The notes: generated by a model from the letters alone, not told the origin. A stretch of DNA of 64,000 nucleotides from Azorhizobium caulinodans ORS 571 (GCF_000010525.1 NC_009937.1:2795501-2859500), one strand, 5' to 3'. Counted from the first letter of the stretch, positions 14,714 through 23,944 are shown. Numbers and translations are program-made.

Positions 14714-16153
14714 ATGGCCAGTCCGTCTTCCGATATCGTCTCCGCTTTGACCGCGCTCCTCGGCGCCGACAGCCTCCTCACGGAGGCGGCGGACGTCGCG
14801 GCGCATATCGAAGACTGGCGCGAGCGATATCGCGGCCCCGCGGCCTGCGTCGTGCTGCCAAGGAGCACGCAGGAAGTGTCCGATGTGGTGCGCCTGTGCC
14901 ACGCCCATGGCGTTCCGGTCCTGCCGCAGGGCGGCAACACCAGCCTGTGCGGCGGCGCGGTGCCTGGCACGGACGGGCAGCCCCCGGTGATCGTCGCGCT
15001 CTCCCGCCTGCGCCGCATCCGGTCCGTCGATCCCGCCAACAATGCCATGGTGGTGGACGGCGGCTGCGTGCTTGCGAACGTGCAGGAGGCGGCGCGAGAG
15101 GCTGGCCGGCTCTATCCCATCAGCCTCGGGGCGGAAGGCTCCTGCCAGATCGCCGGCACCATCGCCACCAATGCCGGCGGCACCGCCGTCCTGCGCTACG
15201 GCAACACCCGCGAGAATATCCTCGGCCTTGAAGCGGTGCTGCCGGACGGCGCCATCTGGGACGGTCTGAAGGCGCTCCGCAAGAACAACACGGGCTACGA
15301 CCTCAAGCACCTGTTCATCGGCTCGGAAGGCACGCTCGGCATCATCACCGGCGCCACCCTGAAGCTGCACCCGCTGCCGACCGCCTTCTGTGTGGCCTGG
15401 GTCGGCGTCAGCTCGCCGGATGCGGCGCTGTCCCTGCTCGGACGGCTCCAGTCCGCCTGCGGTGCCCGCCTTTCCGCCTTCGAGCTCATCAATGACCTCC
15501 AGCTTGATCTCGTGCTCGCAAATGTTCCGGGCCGCCGTAATCCCTTCTCGGCCAGCCATCCCTGGCACGTGCTGGTGGAACTGAGCGACAACAGCCCCGA
15601 GGTGGAGCTGTCCGCCGTTCTCGGCCGGGTGCTCGAAGAGGCCATGGAAGCCGACCTCATCGAGGATGCCGTCCTCGCCGCCAGCGAAGCCCAGCGCGCG
15701 GCCCTCTGGGAGATCCGCCACTCGGTGTCGGAAGCCAACAAGAAGGCCGGCGTCGGCCTCACCACCGACTGCGCGGTGCCGGTCTCGGCCGTGCCGACCT
15801 TCATCGCGCAGGCGACGGAAGCCGTTCGCGCCATTGTTCCGGACCTGCCGGTGATCGTCGTCGCCCACATGGGCGACGGCAATGCCCACTTCATTCCCTT
15901 CTTCACCTATCCAGAATGGGAGGCGGTGGCCGACAAGGAGGCCATGGCGCACCGGATGCGCCATGTGGTGAACGAGGTTTCCCACGCTCTCGGCGGCACC
16001 TTCAGTGCCGAGCACGGCGTGGGGCGCACGCACATCGCGGAGATGGCGCACTTCAAGTCGCCCGTCGAACTCAAGCTCATGCACGCGGTGAAGGCCGCCT
16101 TCGACCCCGACAACCTCTTCAACCCCGGCCGCCTGCTGCCTCCCGCAGCCTGA
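14714..16153 (+). CDS. FAD-linked 2-hydroxy-acid dehydrogenase, GlcD/D-2-hydroxyglutarate dehydrogenase type
   Basis: A 479-residue flavoprotein of the VAO/PCMH fold. The N-terminal FAD-binding domain shows VLPQGGNTSLCGGAVPG and GAEGSCQIAGTIATNAGG; the C-terminal cap has the metal/substrate residues VVAHMGDGNAHF and TFSAEHGVGR. It oxidises a D-2-hydroxy acid to a 2-oxo acid, passing electrons to the respiratory chain or an ETF-like acceptor. It starts a plus-strand run continuing with an ABC importer and a DapA-family lyase, so the imported compound may yield a hydroxy acid. Lactate, glycolate and hydroxyglutarate cannot be told apart here. Confidence 0.88.
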   Translation: MASPSSDIVSALTALLGADSLLTEAADVAAHIEDWRERYRGPAACVVLPRSTQEVSDVVRLCHAHGVPVLPQGGNTSLCGGAVPGTDGQPPVIVALSRLRRIRSVDPANNAMVVDGGCVLANVQEAAREAGRLYPISLGAEGSCQIAGTIATNAGGTAVLRYGNTRENILGLEAVLPDGAIWDGLKALRKNNTGYDLKHLFIGSEGTLGIITGATLKLHPLPTAFCVAWVGVSSPDAALSLLGRLQSACGARLSAFELINDLQLDLVLANVPGRRNPFSASHPWHVLVELSDNSPEVELSAVLGRVLEEAMEADLIEDAVLAASEAQRAALWEIRHSVSEANKKAGVGLTTDCAVPVSAVPTFIAQATEAVRAIVPDLPVIVVAHMGDGNAHFIPFFTYPEWEAVADKEAMAHRMRHVVNEVSHALGGTFSAEHGVGRTHIAEMAHFKSPVELKLMHAVKAAFDPDNLFNPGRLLPPAA

Positions 16154-16223
16154 GCCGGGAAACGGCCGATCCCACGTTCAAACAGTGTCTCAGGTCCTCA
16201 TAACAAACTTCAGAGGTGAGCCC

Positions 16224-17309
16224 ATGACTGACGTTTCCGGTACCGGTCCCTCCCGCCGCACGCTGCTCAAGAGCGCCGCCGCCGGCGCAGCCGCGGTCAT
16301 GATGCCGGCCGTCTGGTCGCCCTCCCGCGCCGCCGGCAAACGCATCGTAGTGCGCGACGACGGCGGCATCTACACCAAGGCCTACGGCGCGGTGTTCTAT
16401 AAGCCGTTCACCGAGAAGACCGGCATCGAGGTGGTGGGCGTGCAGGCCGCCGCCGAACCGACCGCTCAGATCAAGAGCATGGTAGAGACGAAGAACTACA
16501 CCTGGGACATGGCCAAGATCAGCAAGCCGGCCATCCTGATCCTCACCGACGGCGGCACGCCCTATCTTGAGAAGCATGGCCTCGAGAGCGATCCGGTGAT
16601 CGCGTCGATCCCGGCCCAGTACATGTCCCCCTACGGCGTCGGCACGAACGTCTATACGACGGTGCTCGCCTATCGCACGGACGCTTTCCAGGGCAAGAAG
16701 GCGCCCAAGTCCTGGGCCGACTTCTGGAACGTGAAGGACTTCCCCGGCCGCCGCGCCATGCGCAAGCATCCCTTCGACACCGTCGAGGAAGCGCTGATGG
16801 CGACCGGCGTCCCCACCAACCTCGTCTACCCCTGCAATGTGGACAAGGCCTTCGCGGCGCTCGACCAGATCAAGCCGAACATCGCCGTCTGGTGGACCTC
16901 CGGCGCGCTGGTGGAACAGGTCCTCACCTCCGGTGAGGTGGACATGATCCCGACCTGGGTTTCCCGCGCACAGGCCGCGCAGGCCAAGGGCGCCCCGGTG
17001 GAGATCATCTGGGACCAGGGCATCTGGGGCGGCGACCACTGGTCGATCCTCGCCGGCACGCCCAACGCCGACGCCTGCCGCGAGTTCATCAAGTTCGCCT
17101 CCGATCCGGAGCGCATGGCCAAGCTGACCGAATTCTTCCCCGCCGGCGTCACCCAGCCGAAGGCGTTCGACTACATCAAGCCGGACATCGCCAAGAACTG
17201 CCCGACCTTCCCGGCCAACATTCAGTCCGGCCTCCAGATCGACGCTGCCTACTGGCTGAAGAACCAGGCGGCCGTCATCGAGCGCTTCAACAGCTGGGTG
17301 CTCGGCTGA
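16224..17309 (+). CDS. Extracellular solute-binding protein, PotD/family 1 type
   Basis: Receptor of the second Pot/Fbp-type importer, 361 residues. The ATG at 16224 follows AGAGGTGAG, a strong ribosome binding site; an in-frame ATG at 16185 does not have one. The N-terminus has a twin-arginine signal (PSRRTLLKSAAAGAAAVMM). The mature sequence begins KRIVVRDDGGIYTKAYGAVF, and TCP-like lobes follow (GIEVVGVQAAAEPTAQ). It lies 70 bp after the flavoprotein gene. Two perfect hairpins come directly after its stop, probably protecting this transcript so that receptor is made in excess. Ligand unknown. Confidence 0.9.
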   Translation: MTDVSGTGPSRRTLLKSAAAGAAAVMMPAVWSPSRAAGKRIVVRDDGGIYTKAYGAVFYKPFTEKTGIEVVGVQAAAEPTAQIKSMVETKNYTWDMAKISKPAILILTDGGTPYLEKHGLESDPVIASIPAQYMSPYGVGTNVYTTVLAYRTDAFQGKKAPKSWADFWNVKDFPGRRAMRKHPFDTVEEALMATGVPTNLVYPCNVDKAFAALDQIKPNIAVWWTSGALVEQVLTSGEVDMIPTWVSRAQAAQAKGAPVEIIWDQGIWGGDHWSILAGTPNADACREFIKFASDPERMAKLTEFFPAGVTQPKAFDYIKPDIAKNCPTFPANIQSGLQIDAAYWLKNQAAVIERFNSWVLG

Positions 17310-17314
17310 TCCCA

Positions 17315-17383
17315 CTCGGCGCCCGCTCTCCCCTCCCCAGGGCGCCGAGCGTGCCGGCCGGATCTTCCCCATCCGGCCGGCAC
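17315..17383 (+). repeat. Two consecutive intercistronic hairpins after the receptor gene
   Basis: CTCGGCGCCC (17315-17324) pairs with GGGCGCCGAG (17340-17349), and GTGCCGGCCGGAT (17351-17363) pairs with ATCCGGCCGGCAC (17371-17383) around a 7-base loop. Both are perfect and sit between the receptor and ATPase genes. The place and strength fit a partial terminator or a 3' stabiliser that sets a high receptor-to-channel ratio. Confidence 0.65.
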
Positions 17384-17421
17384 CCCCTTCTTGTCGCAGA
17401 CACTTGTCCCGGAGCCGTTTG

Positions 17422-18516
17422 ATGTCCTCGTCCAGCCTGTCCGTCCACGGCCTCGGCAAGCGCTACGGCGAATTCGTCGCCCTCGCGCCCACCGATCTGG
17501 AGGTGGCTGCCGGCGAGTTCCTGACGCTGCTCGGCCCCTCGGGCTCGGGCAAGACCACGCTGCTCAGCCTCATCGCCGGCCTCGCGGCGCCGGATGACGG
17601 CGCCATCCGCATCGGCGGCGCGGACGTGACCTACCGCCCGCCCTATGAGCGCGACCTCGGCATGGTGTTCCAGAACTATGCCCTGTTCCCGCACATGACC
17701 ATTGAGGACAACATCGCTTTCCCGCTCAAGATGCGGAAGGTGAAGGGCGCGGACGCGAAGAAGCGCGCCGCCGAGGCGCTGGAGCTGGTGCGTCTGCCCC
17801 ATGTGGCCAAGCGCTTCCCGCGAGAGCTGTCCGGCGGCCAGCAGCAGCGCATCGCGCTCGCCCGCTGCCTCGTCTATCGCCCGTCCATCATTCTCATGGA
17901 CGAACCGCTCGGCGCGCTCGACAAGAAGCTGCGCGAGCATATGCAGCTCGAGATCAAGCGCATCCACCGCGAGCTCGGCACCACCATCGTCTATGTGACG
18001 CACGATCAGGAAGAGGCGATGACCATGTCGGATCGCATCTGCCTGATGAACAGCGGGAAGATCGAACAACTGGGCGCGCCCGGCGATCTCTACTTCCGCC
18101 CGCGGACGGTCTTCGTGGCGGACTTCCTGGGGGAATCGAACCTTCTGCCCGCACAGGTGGACCGCAACGAAGCCGGTACGCTGGCCGTGACGCTCGACGG
18201 AGGCGCCGGCAGCGGGCAGGCGATCGGCAATGGCGCCGATCTGGCAGCCGGCGCGAAGGTGACGGTCATGGTGCGCCCGCAGAACATCACGGTGCGCCCC
18301 GCCGGCGAGGGATCGGGCAGGCTCAAGGGTCGGCTCACCGACATCATGGTCACGGGCAGCCTCACCAAGCTCTATCTGGAAGCGCTGGCACCCGGGCTAC
18401 CGCAGCTCGTGGCGGCCTATCCGACCCGCACCCTCAGCGACGACCACAGCATCGGCGACGTGCTCGAACTGGACTGGCAGGCGCAGGATGCGGTCGCCAT
18501 TCCAGCGGGACAGTGA
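17422..18516 (+). CDS. ABC transporter ATP-binding protein, PotA/FbpC type
   Basis: A 364-residue ATPase. It shows Walker A (GPSGSGKTT), Q-loop (MVFQNYALFPHMTI), signature (LSGGQQQR), Walker B (IILMDEPLGALD) and switch His (VTHDQEEAMTMSDR). From about residue 240 a C-terminal TOBE-type regulatory domain is visible (VMVRPQNITVRP). The start ATG at 17422 follows GGAG at a good distance; an in-frame ATG at 17404 is also possible. It partners the fused permease that starts one base after its stop. Confidence 0.93.
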   Translation: MSSSSLSVHGLGKRYGEFVALAPTDLEVAAGEFLTLLGPSGSGKTTLLSLIAGLAAPDDGAIRIGGADVTYRPPYERDLGMVFQNYALFPHMTIEDNIAFPLKMRKVKGADAKKRAAEALELVRLPHVAKRFPRELSGGQQQRIALARCLVYRPSIILMDEPLGALDKKLREHMQLEIKRIHRELGTTIVYVTHDQEEAMTMSDRICLMNSGKIEQLGAPGDLYFRPRTVFVADFLGESNLLPAQVDRNEAGTLAVTLDGGAGSGQAIGNGADLAAGAKVTVMVRPQNITVRPAGEGSGRLKGRLTDIMVTGSLTKLYLEALAPGLPQLVAAYPTRTLSDDHSIGDVLELDWQAQDAVAIPAGQ

Positions 18517-18517
18517 C

Positions 18518-20290
18518 ATGAGCACCGCACTCTCCGCTCCCGCCCGCGCCGCGGCCCGCCGGAAGGCGTTCGGCCGCGCGCTCATGGCGGCGCCGCTCAT
18601 CGTGCTGCTGCTGGTCTTCCTGGTCTATCCGGTGGGGCAGTTACTGCTGCTCAGCGTCTGGGGCGCCAAGGGCTTCAGCCTTCAGGCCTACGCGCCGCTG
18701 TTCTCCTCGCCCCTCTATATCAACGTTCTGCTCATCACGTTGAAGATCTCCGCCATCACCACGCTCCTGTCGGTGATCGGCGGCTATCCGATCGCCTATC
18801 TCATTTCCGTCTCCGCCCCCGAGCGCAAGGCGCGGCTGCTGTTCTGGGTGCTGCTGTCCTTCTGGACCAGCTTCCTCGTACGCGCCTTCGCCTGGATCGT
18901 CATCCTCGGCCGCCGGGGCGTCGTGAACCATCTGCTGCTGAGCCTCGGCCTCGCCGACCAGCCCGCCGACCTCCTCTATAATTTCAGCAGCGTCATCATC
19001 GGCATGGTGCATGCGCTGATGCCGCTCGCCATCCTCACCATGCTCTCGGTGATGGAGAACATCGACCGCACCCTGCCCCGCGCCGCCTCGACGCTGGGCG
19101 CGCGGCCCGGCACGGCCTTCTGGAAAATCTATTTCCCGCTCTCTCTGCCGGGCGTTGCCGCGGCGGCCATCATGGTGTTCGTCACCGCCATCGGCTTCTT
19201 CATCGTGCCCGCCCTCCTCGGCGGACGGCGTGAGACGATGATCACGCAGCTCATCATCGACCAGGTGCTCCAGACCATGAACTGGGGCTTCGCCGGCGCC
19301 ATCTCGGTGCTGCTGCTGGTGGTCGTGCTGGTGGTCTTCCTCGCCTATGACAAGCTCGTCGGCCTCTCGACCATGACCGGCTCGGGCAGCACGCGCCCGG
19401 CCAAGGCCACCTCCGGCGGTCTTTCGCAGCGGATCGGCGATGCCCTGCTCACCGCCCTCGGCACGGCCAGCGACGCGCTGATCTCGCTCTTTCCCCACCG
19501 CAAGACGGCGAGCGGAAAGGCACCCCTCCCCCTCGTCTTCTTCGTCGTCGCCCTGCTCGTGCTCATGAGCCTTCCGGCCGTGCTCATGATCCCGCTGTCC
19601 TTCGGCTCGGGCGGACTCAACTGGCCGCCGCGCGGCTTCACGCTGGAATGGTATGAGCAGATGCTCCAGTCGCCCGTCTGGGGGCAGGCGCTCATGCGCT
19701 CGCTGCTGGTGGGCCTCGGCACCGGCTTCCTTGCCATGCTCATCGGCACGCCCGCCGCCTTCCTCCTGGTGCGCAGCGACATGAAGGGCAAGGGCGCGAT
19801 CCTCGCCTTCGTGCTGTCGCCCATCGTCGTGCCGCGCATGATCATCGCTGTGGGCCTGTTCTACATGTTCGCCCGCATCGGCCTCGTCGGCACGGCCCTC
19901 GGCCTCATCCTCGGCCACACGGTCGTCGCCGTGCCCTATGTGGTGATGACCATGATGGCGGTGCTGCGGAACTATGACACCCGCCTCGATCTCGCGGCCC
20001 AGAGCCTGGGCGCGCGCCCGCTCGCAACGCTGCGCTATGTGACATTGCCGATCCTCGGGGCGGGCATGCTGTCGTCCTTCCTGTTCGCCTTCGCGACCTC
20101 CTTCGACGAGCTGACGATCGCGCTCTTTGCCTCCGGCGGCCTCAACGCCACCTTGCCCAAGCAGTTCTGGGACGAGGTGACGCTCCAGGTGTCCCCCATG
20201 ATCGCAGCGGTTTCGACCTGCCTCTTCATCTTCATCGCGGTGCTGATCTTCGTTGCCGACCGGCTGCGCCGGCGCAGCCTCGCCAGCTGA
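18518..20290 (+). CDS. ABC transporter permease, two permease domains fused
   Basis: A 590-residue protein holding two complete inner-membrane permease units, so one chain can form the whole channel. The first half has an EAA loop at PRAASTLGARPGTAFWKIYF, the second at LDLAAQSLGARPLATLRYVT; a polar cytosolic linker (about residues 285-330) joins them. This layout is known for FbpB/AfuB iron and some Pot-like systems, where most Pot systems use two genes. The start at 18518 sits directly after the ATPase stop. It forms a three-gene importer with the receptor at 16224 and ATPase at 17422. Confidence 0.92.
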   Translation: MSTALSAPARAAARRKAFGRALMAAPLIVLLLVFLVYPVGQLLLLSVWGAKGFSLQAYAPLFSSPLYINVLLITLKISAITTLLSVIGGYPIAYLISVSAPERKARLLFWVLLSFWTSFLVRAFAWIVILGRRGVVNHLLLSLGLADQPADLLYNFSSVIIGMVHALMPLAILTMLSVMENIDRTLPRAASTLGARPGTAFWKIYFPLSLPGVAAAAIMVFVTAIGFFIVPALLGGRRETMITQLIIDQVLQTMNWGFAGAISVLLLVVVLVVFLAYDKLVGLSTMTGSGSTRPAKATSGGLSQRIGDALLTALGTASDALISLFPHRKTASGKAPLPLVFFVVALLVLMSLPAVLMIPLSFGSGGLNWPPRGFTLEWYEQMLQSPVWGQALMRSLLVGLGTGFLAMLIGTPAAFLLVRSDMKGKGAILAFVLSPIVVPRMIIAVGLFYMFARIGLVGTALGLILGHTVVAVPYVVMTMMAVLRNYDTRLDLAAQSLGARPLATLRYVTLPILGAGMLSSFLFAFATSFDELTIALFASGGLNATLPKQFWDEVTLQVSPMIAAVSTCLFIFIAVLIFVADRLRRRSLAS

Positions 20291-20322
20291 CCGCAAACCC
20301 CGTCACAGACCCAGGGCTCTCC

Positions 20323-21243
20323 ATGCTGACCTCTTCCCAACTGCGCGGCATCTTTCCGGCCACTCCGACGCCGGTGAACGCGGACGACACCATCAACGTG
20401 GGCGCCTCGAAGGCGCTGTTCTCCTGGCTACTGAAGCAGGGGATCGACGGACTCGTCCCGCTCGGCGGCACGGGCGAATACGGCGCCCTGCCGCGGTCCG
20501 AGCGCATCAAGTTCGCGGGTCTCGCCGCGGAGGCCATGACGGGCAAGGGCCCGGTGATCGCCGGCGTTCTGGACACCGGCTATCACGACGCGCTTCAGGC
20601 GGGCCGTGAGTTTGCGGCGGCGGGCGTGGACGGCCTGCTGGTGCTCACGCCCTATTACACGAACCCGACCCAGGCCGGCATCCGCGATTATTTCCTGCGC
20701 TATGCCGATGCCTCGCCGGTGCCGATCCTCATCTATGAAATCCCCTACCGTACCCGCATTGCCATCAATCCGGAGATCCTGCACGAGCTCTCCCGCCATG
20801 AGCGCATCATCGGCATGAAGGCGTGCAACACCGACATGTACCACTTCCTGCGCACGGTCGCGGGCGTGGACGAGAGCTTCACCATGCTCAGCGGCGAGGA
20901 CACGCTCTTCCCGCTGCACGTGGCGGCCGGCGCCAAGGGCGGCATCGTGGTGACGGCCAACCTGGTGCCGAACGCCTGGCGCCAGATCTTCGACCTTGCC
21001 CTCGCCGGCAAGACGCAGGACGCGCTGGCTTTGCATCGCCGCCTGATCCCGCTGATGAACATGGCCTTCGCCGAGACCAACCCCGGCCCCATGAAGGCGG
21101 TGATGGATCTCATCGGCGTGGATGCCCCGCGCATGCTGGCGCCGCTCGTCTCCGCCGCACCCGATCTCGCCGCGCGGCTGAGGAAGGAACTTCAACCGCT
21201 GTTGCAGGAATTCGAATGCGTTCCGCACGCCCTCGCCTCCTGA
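20323..21243 (+). CDS. DapA-family (dihydrodipicolinate synthase/N-acetylneuraminate lyase) aldolase or dehydratase
   Basis: A 306-residue TIM-barrel class I lyase. Schiff-base Lys166 lies in RIIGMKACNTD and the proton-relay Tyr138 in ILIYEIPYRT; GGTGEYGAL near 48-55 is the pyruvate-carboxylate loop. Family members join or split pyruvate from aldehydes, or dehydrate 2-keto-sugar acids and deaminate hydroxyproline intermediates. The absence of lysine genes nearby and the presence of an importer, a 2-hydroxy-acid dehydrogenase and an IclR regulator point to a catabolic role. The exact reaction is not predictable from sequence alone. Confidence 0.88.
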   Translation: MLTSSQLRGIFPATPTPVNADDTINVGASKALFSWLLKQGIDGLVPLGGTGEYGALPRSERIKFAGLAAEAMTGKGPVIAGVLDTGYHDALQAGREFAAAGVDGLLVLTPYYTNPTQAGIRDYFLRYADASPVPILIYEIPYRTRIAINPEILHELSRHERIIGMKACNTDMYHFLRTVAGVDESFTMLSGEDTLFPLHVAAGAKGGIVVTANLVPNAWRQIFDLALAGKTQDALALHRRLIPLMNMAFAETNPGPMKAVMDLIGVDAPRMLAPLVSAAPDLAARLRKELQPLLQEFECVPHALAS

Positions 21244-21309
21244 ACCCGAAGGCCGCGCGGCCGTATTGTGCATCTGCATTGCCATTGACGGCCGCGCGGC
21301 GAACCCGAA
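21242..21309. repeat. Inverted repeat bracketed by a 9-bp direct repeat
   Basis: GCCGCGCGGCCGT (21252-21264) is perfectly inverted as ACGGCCGCGCGGC (21288-21300), and each arm also contains a ten-base palindrome. The pair is bracketed by identical GAACCCGAA copies (21242-21250 and 21301-21309). It occupies nearly the whole gap between the DapA-family gene and the IclR gene. It may be an IclR operator, a terminator/attenuator, or a tiny inserted element with target duplication. Confidence 0.6.
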
Positions 21310-21322
21310 ATTTAAAGGCATC

Positions 21323-22207
21323 ATGCGCAAGCCCAGCCGGACCTCCCTCCGCCCAGCCAGTGCCAAGCCCGCCGCTCCCTCCCCCGTCCGTACGGAACGC
21401 GCGGATGCCGGCGCGGCGGTCGCCGAGAAGAAGCGCTCCTCGCTCTTCGTCGGCTCGACGGAGAAGGCCTTCCAGGTGCTGCATGCCTTCGACGGGCCGC
21501 TGCGCTTCATGACGCTGGCCGACATCGCGCGCGCCTCCGGCCTCGACCGGAGCGCCGCGCAGCGGCTCGTGCACACGCTCGAAACGCTAGGCTACATCCG
21601 CCGCGTGCCGGACACGCGCAATTATGCCCTCACCTCCAAGGTGCTCCAGTTCTCCTACAGCTACATCCGCGCCAATGAGCTGATCGACAAGGCCTCGCCC
21701 TATCTGCTCGACATCAGCCGCCGGCTCGGGGAGACCACCAACCTGCATGAGCTGGACGGGCCGGAGGTGGTGTTCGTCGCCCGATTCCCCGGCCAGCACA
21801 TGAACAATATCGACATCGTGGTCGGCAGCCGCCTGCCCACCTTCTTCACCTCCTCGGGGACCGCCATGCTGTCGCAGCTGAGCGAAGAGGAGCAGCGGGA
21901 GATTCTCGCCCGCACGAATCTCTCGCCCCGCACGCCCTTCACGGTGACGGATCCCGAGGCGCTTCTGGCGCGTGTGAGGCAGGCGGGAGAGCGCGGCTAT
22001 GCGATGATCGTGAACGAGACGGTGATGGGCGACATCTCCATCTCCGCCCCCATCACCGACGAGCACGGCCGCCCGGTCGCGGGCATCAACATCTCAGTGC
22101 CCACCAGCCGCTGGACCCCGGAGCGCGCCGAGGCGGAGCTGGCGCAGGAAATCCAGGTGGCCGCGACCTCCATCTCCAAGCCGAAACTCACCCGTGTTTC
22201 AAGCTGA
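21323..22207 (+). CDS. IclR-family transcriptional regulator
   Basis: A 294-residue regulator. About 45 basic and Ala/Pro-rich residues lead into a winged helix (STEKAFQVLHAFDGPLRFMT, then DIARASGLDRSAAQRLVHTL), and the C-terminal IclR effector domain runs from about residue 120 (LLDISRRLGETTNLHELDG and GRPVAGINISVPTSRW). The ATG at 21323 was chosen because the reading upstream passes through the inverted repeat described separately. It closes the plus-strand cluster of dehydrogenase, importer and lyase, which it probably controls. Confidence 0.9.
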   Translation: MRKPSRTSLRPASAKPAAPSPVRTERADAGAAVAEKKRSSLFVGSTEKAFQVLHAFDGPLRFMTLADIARASGLDRSAAQRLVHTLETLGYIRRVPDTRNYALTSKVLQFSYSYIRANELIDKASPYLLDISRRLGETTNLHELDGPEVVFVARFPGQHMNNIDIVVGSRLPTFFTSSGTAMLSQLSEEEQREILARTNLSPRTPFTVTDPEALLARVRQAGERGYAMIVNETVMGDISISAPITDEHGRPVAGINISVPTSRWTPERAEAELAQEIQVAATSISKPKLTRVSS

Positions 22208-22217
22208 GGTGCGCGGC

Positions 22218-22799
22218 TCAGCGGCGGGCGATCTCCACACCGCCGGACGGAGCGCGTGAAATGCCGCCGCACAGCCGGGCATTCGCCAGACGGGGAGCAT
22301 CGGCCACCTGATATTTGAGGTCATCCAACGTCCGCGCACCATAAAGGTCGTGCAGAACAACGGCCAAGACTTGCGCCGCTTCCTCGATCCGCGCGGGCAC
22401 ATCGTCGGTCGGGCGCATGCGTTGGAAATTGCCATGGGATCCATCGGTGCTGAACCCGGCACCGGACAGGATCGCCGCAACGCTTGGCGTGACCTCCATC
22501 CGGTCCTTAGGGCGTCCGTAAAAGCCGGACGACACCTCGCAGAGCAGTCCGCCGTCCTTCACGAACAGGCACTGTACGTAGGCCTGCCCGATGCGGCGCG
22601 CCTCGACGATGACGAATCGGTGGGGGCCGTTGGGTCTCGCTCCGACGATCCTGAGCCGTTCACGGATCTCGCAGGCCGCGGCCGGCAGGAAACGCGCCCG
22701 AACATCGCTGCCATCGACATTGGACGGTGCGGCGACAGCCGGCGGCAGGCCCGCCGCGCCGGCCACAAGAAGCCATCGCCACCATCGCTGCCAGCCCAT
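22218..22799 (-). CDS. Secreted protein of unknown function
   Basis: I do not recognise this 193-residue protein. The N-terminus is a plausible Sec signal (MGWQRWWRWLLVAGAAG, cleaved near AVAA-PS). The mature part has four cysteines (in AAACEIRE, QCLFVKD, LCEVSS and RLCGGIS) that could form disulfides, and a segment FVIVEARRIGQAYVQCLFV that looks like beta strands. It converges on the IclR gene with a 10-bp gap and stands alone. Codon use is like its neighbours. Confidence 0.65.
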   Translation of the reverse strand: MGWQRWWRWLLVAGAAGLPPAVAAPSNVDGSDVRARFLPAAACEIRERLRIVGARPNGPHRFVIVEARRIGQAYVQCLFVKDGGLLCEVSSGFYGRPKDRMEVTPSVAAILSGAGFSTDGSHGNFQRMRPTDDVPARIEEAAQVLAVVLHDLYGARTLDDLKYQVADAPRLANARLCGGISRAPSGGVEIARR

Positions 22800-22861
22800 C
22801 GGCGCCCCCGCTCCCGAAAGCGAGGATAACCGCGCCGGCGAGCACTGGAAATGGCGCTGCG

Positions 22862-23866
22862 TCAGGCCTTGTAGCGGTTCATGGCGGTGAGCTTCTGCAC
22901 ATAGGGCTCGACGGCGCGCAGATAGACTTCCTCGCGCAGGAAGGCGATCTCCTCGCCCAGCGCCTCGTCCTCAACCTCGCGGTACCAGGATTTCGGGCGA
23001 CCGTCGGAGCCGTCGTTCCAGCGATAGCCGCGCGCTTTCAGCGCGTCCTTCATGTCGAAGGGGCTGTTCTCGGCCCAGACGCGAAAGCGCGGGCGGCGGG
23101 CGGTTTCCAGCAGGCGGCCGAAGGCGGTGCCGGTCGCCTCCTTGAGCGGGGCCGCGAGCACTTCCAGCAAGGCGTGACAGTCATCGACGGCGCGATGGCC
23201 ATTGTGGAACATGCCGCACTGGCCGATGAGATAGCCGAGCTTCGTGCCCTCGAAGCCGAAGTCCGCCCACGGCACCTCGACCACCGAGCAGGCCCAGGGC
23301 TTCACATCGAAGCCCTCCACCAGATGCTCGCAGAAGGGTCGGTCGAAGCGGGCGTTATGGGCAATGACGATGGAGGCCGGCTGGATGAAACGGGCTGCCG
23401 CCTCAAGATCGATGCTCTGCCCGGCCACCATTTCCGGCGTGATGCCGGTCAGCTTGGTGATGACGGGGCTGATGGGAACGGTCGGCTCGCGCAGGGCGCT
23501 GAAGGTGTCCACCACATCGCCGATGGCGCCGCCCTCGCGATAGGTGAAAGCCACCATGCCGAGCTCGATCACCTCGTCCCTGGTGTGATCGAGGCCGGTG
23601 GTTTCGGTATCCACGATGACCGCAAGCTTCTCGCCGAGTTCCAGCGCCCGCGGAACGACCCGGCGCGGCTCCAGCCGGCGCAGCACCCGGAAGCGGCCGG
23701 TCTCCTCAAGTTCGTGGACATAGCTGTCGTGGCGGGCGTCGAAGGCCAGCGCCGGCCCCTTGCGCGGCTTTGCGGCTGCCTTGCGCCGGGGGCGCTCAGC
23801 GCCGAACAGATCCGTCTGCCGCTCGTCCACATTGAGCAAGGCGAAGAAATCGGCCTGCTGTGCCAT
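22862..23866 (-). CDS. DEDDh 3'-5' exonuclease, DnaQ/epsilon-like
   Basis: A 334-residue protein with the DEDDh exonuclease signature: VIVDTETTGLDH (ExoI), VIAHNARFDRPFCE (ExoII) and HRAVDDCHALLEVL (ExoIII with its His). The exonuclease domain occupies about residues 85-260; N- and C-terminal parts are family-specific. It may trim DNA or RNA ends; the sequence resembles stand-alone proofreading-like exonucleases rather than DnaQ of the holoenzyme. I use the ATG at 23866, which has GGAGACGGAA upstream; an ATG at 23902 lacks a ribosome binding site. Confidence 0.85.
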   Translation of the reverse strand: MAQQADFFALLNVDERQTDLFGAERPRRKAAAKPRKGPALAFDARHDSYVHELEETGRFRVLRRLEPRRVVPRALELGEKLAVIVDTETTGLDHTRDEVIELGMVAFTYREGGAIGDVVDTFSALREPTVPISPVITKLTGITPEMVAGQSIDLEAAARFIQPASIVIAHNARFDRPFCEHLVEGFDVKPWACSVVEVPWADFGFEGTKLGYLIGQCGMFHNGHRAVDDCHALLEVLAAPLKEATGTAFGRLLETARRPRFRVWAENSPFDMKDALKARGYRWNDGSDGRPKSWYREVEDEALGEEIAFLREEVYLRAVEPYVQKLTAMNRYKA

Positions 23867-23944
23867 GCGCCGTTCCGTCTCCTGCCGCGCCGACTCACCC
23901 ATTGTTAACGATATGATACCCGATGGGATGTGGTGGCGCCCGGT

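Noticed and set aside
21242-21309. Insertion sequence call for the bracketed inverted repeat
   Set aside because: Only about 50 bp lies between the direct repeats and no transposase is encoded; kept as a repeat and a finding instead.
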